56,562 nt of DNA from Symbiodinium natans (GCA_905221605.1 CAJNDS010000580.1:879276-935837); one strand, 5' to 3'; shown: positions 1-7,930, counted from the stretch's first letter. The notes: a model not told the origin generated them from the letters alone. Numbers and translations are program-made.

Positions 1-310
1 ACTCATGCAGGATTTTTAGCATCAACAGTACGTAGCAGGATGCGTTGTCTGGCAAGAAGCATCAGGAAGTCAGTTGCATGATCGCAAGTGCTCTTTTTTT
101 GCACCGCAAGGGCAAAGTGCAATGTGTATCGTGTCCAGCCAATGGAGACTTGCTTAAGTCAGTTGCATGATCGCAAGGGCAAAGCGCAATGTGTATCGTG
201 TCCAGCCCATGGAGACTTGAAAAAAACTGACACAGGACTTTTAGCATCAACCGTACGCGCCAGGGTGCGTTCTCTGGCAAGAAGCATCAGGAAGGCAGTT
301 GCATGATCGC
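1..310. repeat. Local repeats: two interleaved units
   Basis: A unit beginning CATGCAGGATTTTTAGCATC occurs near 5 and, in part, near 237, and again at 1212-1240. A second unit (GCAGTTGCATGATCGCAAG and the following bases to TGTCCAGCC) occurs at about 70-150 and again at 158-220. The copies are near-identical, so this is a locally duplicated block. Overlapping ORFs on both strands are by-products of the repetition; no protein family is recognised. Confidence 0.6.
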
Positions 311-358
311 AAGCACAAGGGCAATGCCACGTGAGTGGAGACTTGACAATTCCTGCCG

Positions 359-512
359 GGGGAGGGGGGGTAGGAGGGGGGGGGTTGCGGGGGGGGGTTG
401 GGCGGGGGTGGGGGGTGGGGGGGGGTGGGGGGGTGGGGGCGGGGGGGGGGTTGGGGGGCGGGGGTTGGGGGGTGGGGGGGGGGTGGGTGGGGGTTGGGGG
501 GGGGAGGGGTTG
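359..512 (+). repeat. G-rich tract, outer left arm of a large palindrome
   Basis: About 150 bp of G runs broken by single T, A or C. It pairs with the C-rich tract at 781-898. Capable in principle of multiple G-quadruplexes. The glycine-rich ORFs here are low-complexity artefacts. Confidence 0.75.
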
Positions 513-780
513 GGAGCCATTTACAAACTCCCCATCCCATTTACAAACTATTTACAAACCATTTACAAACCATTTACAAACCCATTTACAAACTCCTCTT
601 TAAGGAGCGAAGCAACTCCCATGTGGAAACAGGAAATGAGTCTATCTTGGAGGATTTCTTTTCAGTGCCCGCGTGAGAGCCCGCGCCTACTAAAAGGAGT
701 TTGTAAATGGGTTTGTAAATAGGTTTGTAAATAGTTTGTAAATAGTTTGTAAATGGGATGGGGAGTTGGTAAATGGCTTA
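513..780. repeat. Inner inverted repeat built of ATTTACAAACC units
   Basis: Left inner arm 513-603 is a short tandem of ATTTACAAAC-type 11-mers; right inner arm 690-780 is its reverse complement with only a few mismatches. The loop is about 85 bp (604-689). Together with the flanking G and C tracts this is one palindrome of about 540 bp. Confidence 0.75.
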
Positions 781-898
781 ACCCCCCCCCCACCCCCCCC
801 CACCCACCCCCCCCCACCCCCCCCCCACCCACCCACCCCCCCCCCCCCCCCCCCCCCCCCACCCAGCCCCCCCACCCACCCCCCCCTCCCCCTACCCG
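781..898 (-). repeat. C-rich tract, outer right arm of the palindrome
   Basis: C runs broken by single A or T, complementary in character to 359-512. Proline-rich ORFs here are artefacts of composition. Confidence 0.75.
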
Positions 899-1300
899 CA
901 GCAGCCACCCCCCAACCCCCACCAAAGCCCCAAGACCCCTTTCACCTGACAAGTTTCGAAAGAGGACTGCTGACATGCGGGATTAGCTTGGAACCCTATT
1001 CGCGAGACGGTGGATGATAGAAATCCTGCATGACCCAGCCACCCACACACCAACTTGCCTACAGAAATCCCCTGCGCACCCCATAATTTCAATGTTGCTT
1101 GGGCGCCTGGGGTCATGCAGGATTTGCATGACTCGCGCCGCTGGGTTTCTGCAGAGTTTCTCTGTATCAATGTTAAAATGGGGGGCGGCCAGGGGATTGG
1201 GTTGTGAAAAAACTCATGCAGGATTTTTAGCATCAACAGTAGTATGGGCCTTGGAGTTTGTAGGGTATATGAGGGGTATGTATGGGTTTCCCAGTTAAGG
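899..1300. other. Unassigned region with copies of the CATGCAGGATTT motif
   Basis: CATGCAGGATTT recurs near 1113 and 1213, linking this stretch to the block at 1-310. Short ORFs occur on both strands but no family is recognised and no telomeric repeat is present. Confidence 0.4.
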
Positions 1301-1305
1301 GCCCC

Positions 1306-1330
1306 AAGGGACCATGTAACTAACTCTTAG
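1306..1330 (+). mobile_element. End of an AAGGGACCATGTAACT element
   Basis: This 25-bp terminus recurs with few changes at 2080, 45346, 42833 and 56315, each time just downstream of a GTATATAAGGGG-like segment. Read as one end of a small non-autonomous inverted-repeat element. Confidence 0.45.
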
Positions 1331-1430
1331 ACGAGGCCGTAAACGCGTTTGGGGGTCAAGGGTCTAGGGTAGAGGCTCTCATGGGTAGACCTGCCATTTT
1401 GATGGGTTCGGGCTTAGGATTTAGCGTTTG

Positions 1431-1490
1431 GGTTTAGGGTTTAGGGTCTAGGGTTTAGGATTGAGGGTCTAGGGTTTAGGGTTTAGGGTC
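1431..1490 (+). repeat. TTTAGGG array
   Basis: Imperfect TTTAGGG units with TCTAGGG and TTGAGGG variants. First telomere-type array of the window. Confidence 0.85.
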
Positions 1491-1610
1491 TACGTAGCTG
1501 TGTTCATCATGGTCGTAAGCGGAGCCTATGCTTGGGCTCGTCGCGGAGGCAGTCACCACGAGTTGACTAGGCCCGGCCTGGCCTCAAGGGACTTCCTGAA
1601 CCCTAAGCTC
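1491..1610 (+). CDS. Exon-like coding island
   Basis: Open on + from 1491 with GC-rich codons and a short hydrophobic stretch (AVFIMVVSGAYAWARRGG). Flanked by TTTAGGG on the left and CCCTAAA further right. Product not recognised; could be an exon or a relic. Confidence 0.3.
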
Positions 1611-1766
1611 TACTTCCTAAATCACCCCTGAGCCCTAAACCCTAAACCCTAGACCGGGACCTTCATCTTACCCCCCCCTCCATAGCCCGTACATACAAAG
1701 AAGCCCCTAAAGAACCCCCCCCCCCCCCCCCAAAGATCCCCTCAGGTCCCTCATGAGGGTCCCTCA

Positions 1767-1851
1767 ACCCTAAATCCTAAACCTTAAACCTTAAACCCTA
1801 AACCCTAAACCCTAGACCCTAAACCCTAAACCCTAAACCCTAAACCCTCCT
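1767..1851 (-). repeat. CCCTAAA array
   Basis: About 12 units, mostly perfect, with CCTTAAA variants at the left end. Confidence 0.9.
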
Positions 1852-1869
1852 TTCGTCCCTTGGGTTTAG

Positions 1870-1935
1870 GCTTCTCGGTGGAAGAGGGCGACCGGGTAGC
1901 GATCGCCATCGCAGACGGAGACTTGGCTCGAAGGC
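1870..1935 (+). CDS. Exon-like coding island
   Basis: Follows GGGTTTAG|GC, where a telomeric unit supplies the AG. The open frame contains EEGDRVAIAIADGD, an acidic and hydrophobic pattern typical of real protein. It runs into an inverted-repeat element at about 1930. Family not recognised. Confidence 0.4.
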
Positions 1936-2105
1936 CACTTTCATGGGCCCTTCATATGCTCCCTTATCTCCTTTTAAAGGGTTTTCAAGTCTGGGACCTT
2001 AATTTGTACCCTAAACCGTAAACCCTAAACCCTAAGCTGGGTATTTAAAGGGTATATAAGGGGTCCCCTTGCCCATACTAAGGGACCATGTCACTACTAC
2101 CCCTA
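1930..2105. mobile_element. CATGGTCCCTT inverted-repeat element carrying a telomeric insert
   Basis: Left end GCCACTTTCATGGGCCCTT and right end AAGGGACCATGTCACTAC are inverted copies. The interior contains a short CCCTAAA run (about 2010-2035). Related sequence is seen near 22463, 45346 and 56315. Confidence 0.5.
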
Positions 2106-2156
2106 GACTGGCGCGGTTTCAGACTTTAGGATGCAGGGTTGGGGGCTTTGTCGGAG

Positions 2157-2234
2157 GGTTTAGGGTTTAGGGTTTAGGGTTTAGGGTTTAGGGTTTAGGG
2201 CTTAGGGCTTAGGGCTTAGGGCTTAGGGCTTAGG
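2157..2234 (+). repeat. TTTAGGG array ending in GCTTAGG units
   Basis: Six perfect TTTAGGG units pass abruptly into about five CTTAGGG units, so one variant has been locally amplified. Confidence 0.9.
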
Positions 2235-2235
2235 A

Positions 2236-2310
2236 CCCTTAGCTGTGAGTGCGGTGGGGCTGCAGGTTCCAGGGCCCAGCCCTGGTGGATTTGGGATTCG
2301 AGGCCGTTAG
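2236..2310 (+). CDS. Weak exon-like island
   Basis: Open on + with GAAGSRAQPWWIWDSRP; lies between two TTTAGGG arrays. Short, and composition is only moderately coding-like. Confidence 0.2.
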   Translation, partial: PLAVSAVGLQVPGPSPGGFGIRGR

Positions 2311-2530
2311 GGTTTAGGGTTTGAGGTTTAGGGTTTTGGGTTTAGGGTTTCAGAGGTCGGTTCTACGGTAAGTTTCTGAGTAGGCAGCCATCCTACCAAG
2401 GGTTTAGGTTGTAGGGTTTCGGGCTTGGGGTTTAGGGTTTAGGGTTTAGGGTTTCAGAGGTCGGTTCCAAGTAGGCAGCCTTTTACCTATCATCCTACCA
2501 AGGGTTTAGGTTTCGGGTTTAGGCCAACCG
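2306..2530 (+). repeat. Degenerate TTTAGGG region with an internal duplication
   Basis: A segment (TTTCAGAGGTCGGTTC and downstream GTAGGCAGCC) is present twice, near 2348 and 2452, each next to TTTAGGG units. Shows that unique spacer and telomeric repeat have been copied together. Confidence 0.6.
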
Positions 2531-2539
2531 TTTTGTTCG

Positions 2540-2621
2540 GGAACTCAGCAACTCGAAGGCCACTCCACTTGCACCATTGATGATGGGCAAAGACAAAGCG
2601 CGAGCAGCGTGTGGTGCTTCC
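2540..2621 (+). CDS. Weak exon-like island
   Basis: Open frame with MMGKDKARAACGAS, ending at a possible donor (AG|GTGGTT). Flanking arrays are not immediate. Low support. Confidence 0.2.
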
Positions 2622-2666
2622 GCTTAGGTGGTTATGACTGGAATCCTATGTGTAATGACCTCCCAA

Positions 2667-2825
2667 AGCCTAAAACCCGAAACCCCAAACCCCAAACCCC
2701 TACGACCTCTTAATCCTGAACCCCAAAGCCCTAAACCCTAAACCCCAAAATCCTGAGCCCTTAACCCGACACCCTAAATCCTAAACCCCAAACCCTAAAC
2801 CCTAAACCCTAAACCCCACACCCTG
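2667..2825 (-). repeat. Degenerate CCCTAAA array
   Basis: CCCTAAA, CCCCAAA and CCCGAAA units mixed over about 160 bp. Confidence 0.85.
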
Positions 2826-2834
2826 AATCCACAG

Positions 2835-2915
2835 TGCCCAGGCACCTCGAGCAGCGCCACCGTGCTGGATGAGGAGGGTGGGCTTCACCCAGAGGATGGG
2901 GAGGAGAAGTTGAGG
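2835..2915 (+). CDS. Exon-like coding island with splice-like borders
   Basis: Acceptor-like AATCCACAG precedes 2835. The 81-bp open frame (27 codons) includes TSSSATVLDEEGGLHPEDGE and ends directly at G|GTTTAGGG, where the first telomeric unit would be the GT donor. CCCTAAA lies on the left and TTTAGGG on the right. Acidic, serine-rich; family not recognised. Confidence 0.45.
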
Positions 2916-3108
2916 GTTTAGGGTTTAGGGTTTGGGGTTTAGGGTTTAGCGTTTGGGGTTTAGGGTTTAGGGTTTGGGGTTTAGGGTTTAGCGTTTGGGG
3001 TTTAGGGTTTAGGGTTTGGGGTTTGGGGTTTAGCGTTTGGGGTTTAGGGTTTAGGGTTTGGGGTTTAGGGTTTGGGGTTTAGGGTTTGGGGCTTGGGGTT
3101 TAGGGGCT
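2912..3108 (+). repeat. Mixed TTTAGGG / TTTGGGG array
   Basis: About 28 units in which TTTAGGG, TTTGGGG and TTTAGCG alternate in a higher-order pattern, implying block duplication. Confidence 0.9.
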
Positions 3109-3370
3109 TTGCGGGGCTTTGCGGGGCTTTGCGGGGAGGGTTTTCGGTGTATAGGGGGTGAAATAGGGTTTGGTGGGTTCGGGTTTGGGCTTGGGTTAGT
3201 GTAAGGGGCTTAGGTGGACTGAGGGGTGGGTCGGGCGATGGGGGCGTTGCTCTTGAGGGCCTTGCTTGGTTTAGGGTTGAGGGACGTCGGTTGGGAAGAT
3301 GATGTTGAATGACCACATTTGATTTCCGACGGATTTGTCCATGGGTATAGGGCTCTTGTTTGTCACAGCT
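3109..3370. other. Spacer without recognisable gene
   Basis: Three tandem copies of GGGGCTTTGCG near 3110-3137, then AT-rich to mixed DNA. The 103-aa ORF on the minus strand is P/T-rich and partly encoded by telomeric repeat, so it is not accepted. Confidence 0.4.
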
Positions 3371-3376
3371 AGTCAC

Positions 3377-3588
3377 CTACTTGGAGGTTCAAGGTACTTA
3401 TGAACCCAATCATGACTGTACGTCTACCCCAATTATAACCATATTGGGGAACTTAAGGGGCGTATAAGTTGTTTATAAGTACAGTGTTTCTAAACCCTAA
3501 ACCCTAAACCCTAAACCCCAAACCCTAAACCCTAAACCCTAAACCCTAAACCCTAAACCCCTTTTAAGTACCCTGAACCTCCAAGTAG
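3377..3588. mobile_element. CTACTTGGAGGTTCA element with internal CCCTAAA array
   Basis: Termini CTACTTGGAGGTTCAAGGTA and AAGTACCCTGAACCTCCAAG are inverted repeats. The interior shares CTTAAGGGGC and TTATAAGTACAGT motifs with other copies. Positions about 3492-3560 inside the element are ten telomeric units that other copies lack. Another copy is at 8199-8418. Confidence 0.7.
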
Positions 3589-3595
3589 TCATGGG

Positions 3596-3683
3596 ATGCC
3601 ATGGGGGCCACCTAGGAACTTGGTACAGGAGTGGATTGAGGCGCTAGAGCCCTATGCCCCAACGCCTTCATCCTGGACTCCAA
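3596..3683 (+). CDS. Exon-like coding island
   Basis: Open frame with NLVQEWIEALEPYAPTPSSW; an acceptor-like CCACCTAG lies just inside. It directly follows an inverted-repeat element and precedes a CCCTAAA array. Amphipathic helix-like pattern; family unknown. Confidence 0.4.
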
Positions 3684-3790
3684 ACCCTAAACCCGAAAAA
3701 ACCCTAAACCCTAGACCCTAAAAACCCTAAAAGCCCTAAAAACACTAAACCCTAAACCCTAGACCCTAAACCCTAAACCCTCAACCCTTA
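3684..3790 (-). repeat. Degenerate CCCTAAA array
   Basis: CCCTAAA with CCCTAAAA and AGCCCTAAAA variants. Confidence 0.85.
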
Positions 3791-3860
3791 ACCTGGGGCT
3801 TGATAGAGTTTATAGTGTGTGACGGCCCAAGACTTCCTGGGCTGTTTAAGGCTCAGTGTG

Positions 3861-3945
3861 GGTTTAGGGTTTAGGGTTAGGGTTTAGGGTTTAGGGTTTA
3901 GGGCTTAGGGTTTAGGGTTTGAGGTTTGGGGTTTGGGGTTTGGGG
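3861..3945 (+). repeat. TTTAGGG array grading to TTTGGGG
   Basis: Twelve units, the last four mostly TTTGGGG. Confidence 0.9.
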
Positions 3946-3964
3946 ATATATAAGTGTTTTGGGC

Positions 3965-4037
3965 TTGCACGAGGGCACTACAGGGCCTAGGCTTCAGGCG
4001 GGATACGGGTTCGCAGGCCTGAAGCACCGATCCACCT
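3965..4037 (+). CDS. Exon-like coding island
   Basis: Open frame LHEGTTGPRLQAGYGFAGLK between outward-facing arrays (TTTGGGG left, TTAGGG right). Two CAG sites inside could be acceptors. Family unknown. Confidence 0.3.
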
Positions 4038-4079
4038 GAGTTAGGGTTTAGTGTGAAACCCGAAACCCTCAACCCGAAA

Positions 4080-4138
4080 TCCTAAACCGAAACCCCTAAA
4101 CCCTAAACCCTAAACCCTAAACCCTAAACCCTAAATCC
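4080..4138 (-). repeat. CCCTAAA array
   Basis: About eight units, near-perfect. Confidence 0.9.
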
Positions 4139-4144
4139 TAGCAG

Positions 4145-4215
4145 AAGGAGCTGCTGGATGTCCGCTTTGACGACGGCCAAGAGCTCCTGGTGCGCTACAG
4201 CCCCTTGACGCTTGA
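4145..4215 (+). CDS. Exon-like coding island with splice-like borders
   Basis: CCTAGCAG acceptor after the CCCTAAA array, then KELLDVRFDDGQELLVRYSP, then degenerate TTTAGGG from 4215. Alternating charged and hydrophobic residues look like a beta-rich domain; family not recognised. Confidence 0.5.
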
Positions 4216-4259
4216 GTTTAGGGTTTCGGGTTTGGGGTTTAGGGTTGAGGGTGCGGGGT

Positions 4260-4550
4260 GGGATCCTTATAGGGGTCCCCTAAACCTTGTAATCCTTTTT
4301 CTTTCTTGACCTTATATAAATCGTATGGGCCCTAAACCTTTATTACAAAACCCTTAAAACTGAACTAGGCCTTTATAAACCTTCACGTATAAGCCTTGTA
4401 AGCCCTAACCCTTTTCTCCACCCCTTCAAGGTCTGTACTCTTGGTCCTGGCTCTTAGGCTCAAACAAGCCCAACAACCTTCTGCAACAATTAAGGCCTTT
4501 GGGCCTTAACGCCAATAAGAGTCCTTGGAGCCCTAGGGTTATCTAGGACT
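4260..4550. other. Intron-like spacer, no gene seen
   Basis: AT-richer DNA with scattered CCTTATA motifs. No coding-like frame and no strong repeat. Confidence 0.4.
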
Positions 4551-4552
4551 CT

Positions 4553-4620
4553 ATTTACTTACAGTTTCGTAATAACTACCCTTACTAAGTAGGTATAACC
4601 CATTCAAACTGTAGGTAAAT
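4553..4620. mobile_element. 68-bp ATTTACTTACAGTTT inverted-repeat element
   Basis: ATTTACTTACAGTTT at the left and AAACTGTAGGTAAAT at the right are inverted copies with one mismatch. Only one copy seen in the window. Confidence 0.5.
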
Positions 4621-4762
4621 CGGGTTTAGGAAGCCACCTCAAACCCCCTAGACCCTAGAGTCATATGGGAGTTTCCGAAAGTAGGGGTGCCTTATTGGGG
4701 TCTTCATTATAAGGGAATCCTACTATTTGGGGGACTACATTAGGGGGTCCCCCTTATTCCGT

Positions 4763-4805
4763 AAACCCTAAACCCTAAACCCTAAACCCTAAACCCTAAA
4801 CCCTG
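4763..4805 (-). repeat. CCCTAAA array
   Basis: Six perfect units immediately left of an exon-like island. Confidence 0.9.
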
Positions 4806-4815
4806 TCGGCCCCGA

Positions 4816-4925
4816 GGCTCCATCATCACAAAGCTCGCCGCGGACGACGCCACGGGCGACGAGCACGCGGCCAATGATGGGAGCGGCGACGCTGTTGCCT
4901 TGTTGCACCGCGAGATCGGCGGTTG
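4816..4925 (+). CDS. Exon-like coding island
   Basis: Preceded by GGCCCCGAG; 110-bp GC-rich open frame (GSIITKLAADDATGDEHAAN and on to LLHREIGGW) between two CCCTAAA arrays. High G/C at third positions. Acidic; family unknown. Confidence 0.45.
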
Positions 4926-5005
4926 GCCCTAAACCCTAAACGCTAAGCCCTAAACCCTAAACCCTAAACCCTAAACCCTAAACTCTAAACCGCCCTAAAC
5001 CCTTG
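4926..5005 (-). repeat. CCCTAAA array
   Basis: About ten units with minor variants. Confidence 0.9.
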
Positions 5006-5166
5006 AACCCCTAAACCTATTGGTGTTTGGGGCTTAGGTTGGACGGTTGGATCTCGACCCCTCAAACGTAAAAGCCTTCACCCCCCCCCCCCCCCTCTAA
5101 CGGAAACGTCTCGAAGACGTAGCTCCCGTTTGCGTAACCCCCCTTCCCCCCTCGGGTTTAGGTTGG

Positions 5167-5355
5167 TTGGTTGGTTCCCCTGAAGAAAAGGCAAAAGGGT
5201 ACCACTGGGCTGCCAAGCCAAAGGGCCTCCTCAGCCCTAAACCCTCAACCCTAAACCCTAAACTGCCCTGCACCTGCCAAGGCCAACCTACTCAGCCGCG
5301 CCCCGCGACCAATCTTCCACCTTTTGCGGATGGAGGCTTGCGTTTCAGGGGTTGA
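5167..5355 (+). CDS. Exon-like ORF interrupted by in-frame telomeric units
   Basis: A 62-codon open frame begins with VGSPEEKAKGYHWAAKPKG, passes through three CCCTAAA units at 5236-5262 and continues through a second coding-like stretch. In another frame the second part reads KANLLSRAPRPIFHLLRMEA, so the two parts may be two exons in different frames. The right border is a TTTAGGG array. Confidence 0.4.
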   Translation: MVGSPEEKAKGYHWAAKPKGLLSPKPSTLNPKLPCTCQGQPTQPRPATNLPPFADGGLRFRG

Positions 5356-5357
5356 GG

Positions 5358-5480
5358 GTGTAGGGTTTAGGGTTAGCGTTTAGGGTTTAGGGTTTAGGGG
5401 TTTAGGGGTTTAGGGGTTTAGGGTTTAGGGTTTAGTTTAGGGTTTAGGGTTTAGGGTTTAGGGTTTAGGGTTTAGGGATA
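5358..5480 (+). repeat. TTTAGGG array
   Basis: About 17 units including three TTTAGGGG octamers. Confidence 0.9.
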
Positions 5481-5484
5481 AACC

Positions 5485-5870
5485 CCCATCGGGTTTGGGG
5501 ATTTGGGCTTGATGGGGATCGTTCGGAGGTTTGAGAGGCTTAGGGCCCAGGCTTTGGGGGCCTCGGTGGGATTTTCGGAGGTTTGGGGTTTAGGGTTTAG
5601 GGTTTAGGGTGTAAGGTTTAGCGTTTGGGGTTTAGGGAAACTCTCTGTCGCTGGTTATCGTACGAAAGCAAGCTGTCATGGGGTCTACTTGTGGGGCGTA
5701 CGGTTTATAGGGTTTAGGTTTAGGGTTTGGGGGTTTAGGGGAGGGGGAGGGGTTAGGGTTTTAAGGGTGTGGGAGTTGAGTTTTTTTGCTTCTCGGGTTT
5801 GGGGAGTGAGACATTTTGGGTTCCGAGGTGCAGGTCTCGCACTTCAGAAGTTGAGAGGCTGCTGGAACCC
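5485..5870. other. Degenerate telomeric spacer
   Basis: Scattered TTTAGGG and TTTGGGG units in G-rich DNA. The 63-aa ORF at 5689-5880 consists of GFRVWG-type translation of degenerate telomeric repeat and is not accepted as a gene. Confidence 0.5.
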
Positions 5871-5945
5871 GAAATCCTAAACCCTAAACCTTAACCCCTG
5901 AACCCTAGACCCTAGACCCTAAATCCTAAACCCCAAACCCTATAG

Positions 5946-5993
5946 TGCCAGTGGCGAGGAGGTCGGCTCAAGAGGTGCCGGGATGCCGACCAG
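5946..5993 (+). CDS. Small exon-like island
   Basis: After TATAG, an open frame CQWRGGRLKRCRDADQ of 48 bp between two CCCTAAA arrays. Short, so weak on its own. Confidence 0.3.
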
Positions 5994-5999
5994 AAACCC

Positions 6000-6119
6000 A
6001 TAAACCCTAAACCCTAAACCCTAGGGTTTAGGGTTTAGGGTTTAGGGTTTAGGGTTTAGGGTTTAGGGTTTAGGGTTTAGGGTTTAGGGTTTAGGCTTAG
6101 GGTTTAGGGTTTAGGGTTA
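6000..6119. repeat. Inverted telomeric junction: CCCTAAA abutting TTTAGGG
   Basis: Three to four CCCTAAA units run with no spacer (CCCTAGGG at about 6021-6028) into about 13 TTTAGGG units. Confidence 0.9.
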
Positions 6120-6298
6120 ACTAGTAGAGAGCTCCATGTTAGGTGTTGCTCCCCACCACCCTAGTAGCCTGAATCCCAACCTTAATCAATTTGTTTGAAG
6201 CCCTGGGGCCCTCTATCCCTAAACCCTACACAGTAAACCCTAAACCCTAAACCCTCTTTGCAAGAGCCTTCCAGCACCCGAAGCTTTCCCATACCCCG

Positions 6299-6575
6299 AA
6301 CACCCTAAACCCTAAACCCTAAACCCTAAACCCTAAACCCTAAACCCTAAACCCTAAACCCTAAACCCTAAACCCTAAACCCTAAACCCTAAACCCCAAA
6401 CCCCAAACCCCAAACCCTACCCTAAACCCTAAACCCTAAACCCTAAACCCTAAACCCTAAACCCTAAACCCTAAACCCTAAACCCTAAACCCTAAACCCT
6501 AAACCAAACCCTAAACCCTAAACCCTAAACCCCAAACCCCAAACCCCAAACCCTAAACCCTAAACCCTAAACCCA
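6299..6575 (-). repeat. Long CCCTAAA array with embedded CCCCAAA triplets
   Basis: About 39 units. The block CCCCAAA x3 occurs twice in similar context (near 6393 and 6533), so part of the array was duplicated as a unit. Confidence 0.95.
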
Positions 6576-6587
6576 AACTCTTCCCAG

Positions 6588-6644
6588 CCACGTGTGGAGG
6601 ATCTCTTGGCAGCCAGCGAGGCAGCCGCAGACTCAGGGCCACCA
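6588..6644 (+). CDS. Exon-like coding island with splice-like borders
   Basis: Acceptor-like CTCTTCCCAG ends at 6587; 57 bp open as PRVEDLLAASEAAADSGPP; a GT follows at 6645. Helix-forming alanine/glutamate pattern. An inverted-repeat element begins at once downstream. Confidence 0.45.
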
Positions 6645-6651
6645 GTTTTAC

Positions 6652-6916
6652 CTACCAATTGCTTAAGACCCCCGAATACACACAAGAGATCCTTCCTTGT
6701 TAAGGGTAATATAGGGTTTTTTTTTACCTTCAAATTTGCTTAAGAACCCCCCGAATACATGCAAGATATCCTTCCTTATTAAGGGTAATAGAGGGATTAG
6801 TATGTTTTTTCTTTTCGGGTTCTGAAGCAAGAATACATACAAGATATCCTTCCTTATTAAGGGTAATATAGGTTTTTTTTTGTTTTTTCTTTTGGGGGTT
6901 CTTAAGCAAATAGTAG
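6652..6916. mobile_element. CTACTATTTGCTTAAG element with three internal repeats
   Basis: Termini CTACCAATTGCTTAAG and CTTAAGCAAATAGTAG are inverted repeats. Inside, a unit containing GATATCCTTCCTTATTAAGG and AGGGTAATA is present three times, so the element has grown by tandem duplication. Other copies: 30086-30298, 40556-40700, 43317-43439. Confidence 0.7.
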
Positions 6917-6959
6917 TTGCAGCTTACCGACAAGGATTCCTTGAAGGCTTCCACTTTGG

Positions 6960-7545
6960 GGTGAAGCCCTGAACTCTACGCCCCAACCCCCAAAAGATGA
7001 GCGTTTAAGGCTCGAGTTTCACCTCTGACAGTTAAATACGAATGCAACCCCCCCCCCCCCCCAACTATCCCTATCGACCATGGCCTCAGCTCTGGATGGC
7101 AACAAAATAGAACTGACTTTTGAACCAGAACTTTCCCAAAACCCATACTTCACCGCACCCTGTGAGCAGTTGTTTAGAAGACTTCCTTCACGAACCTAAA
7201 AAACCCTCTGATCTTTAGACCTTAAACTCCAAACCCTATAAAGCCTCAATCCCGAACATTCCAACCCTTGACCCTAAATCCTAACCCGCCAGGCCCGAAA
7301 CCTGGTCCTCTGAGCATGGGTCCTGAGCTACGAAGCTACGACAGTAGGGGGGGGGATCTACTATTGGCTGTTTCCTGGTATTGGTAGCTGTTCCCTGGTA
7401 TTCATAGTGCTGCAATTATGCCTCACTCGGAATTAGGGTTCAGGGAGTTCAGGGTTTAGGGGTTTCGATATAAGTCTAGGACGACAACTTCCCGCACAAC
7501 GGCCCTGACCTCCGAAAACCGCCTGAACCCCTGAACCCAAAAGCC
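6960..7545. other. Spacer without recognisable gene
   Basis: Contains a C14 run near 7050, an imperfect repeat of TGTTCCCTGGTATT-like sequence near 7368-7400, and only scattered telomeric units. Confidence 0.4.
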
Positions 7546-7550
7546 TAAGC

Positions 7551-7586
<36 letters not shown>
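7551..7586 (+). repeat. (GA)n microsatellite
   Basis: About 17 perfect GA dinucleotides. Confidence 0.95.
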
Positions 7587-7588
<2 letters not shown>

Positions 7589-7589
7589 C

Positions 7590-7930
7590 TAGGACCGGGC
7601 GGGCACTGGTCCCAGCATCAAGGAGCGGCGTGGTTTGGTCTCATTGAGGGTTTTTCGCTTTATGTTTTTGATTTTTTGTTTATTGCTTGGTTTTTTTGGG
7701 TTTTGTTACGGCTACGGAGAGGATTGTTGAAGGTTTTGCTTTAGGATTTTTGTTCGTACGGTTTTAGGGTTTTTGGGGGTTGAGTATGGCTGAGTGCTTC
7801 GCGCCGAGTCTGGTTCGGGGGCTTCATAGGTTGGTAGGGGTTCAAGGGCCTTGTCGGGTTTAGGGTACCCTACGCCCTAAGCCCTAAACCCTAAACCCAA
7901 GACTCTTATTAGGTTTACATTAAGGGACTC
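7590..7930. other. T-rich spacer
   Basis: Low-complexity T/G-rich DNA with a few telomeric units at 7860-7900; nothing coding-like. Confidence 0.4.

Noticed and set aside
303-976. Glycine- and proline-rich ORFs over the G and C tracts
   Set aside because: Pure translation of G/C homopolymer runs; all frames on both strands are open for the same reason.
5689-5880. 63-aa ORF rich in GFRVWG
   Set aside because: Encoded by degenerate telomeric repeat.
6730-6954. Lysine-rich 74-aa minus ORF
   Set aside because: Lies inside the inverted-repeat element and reflects its internal triplication.
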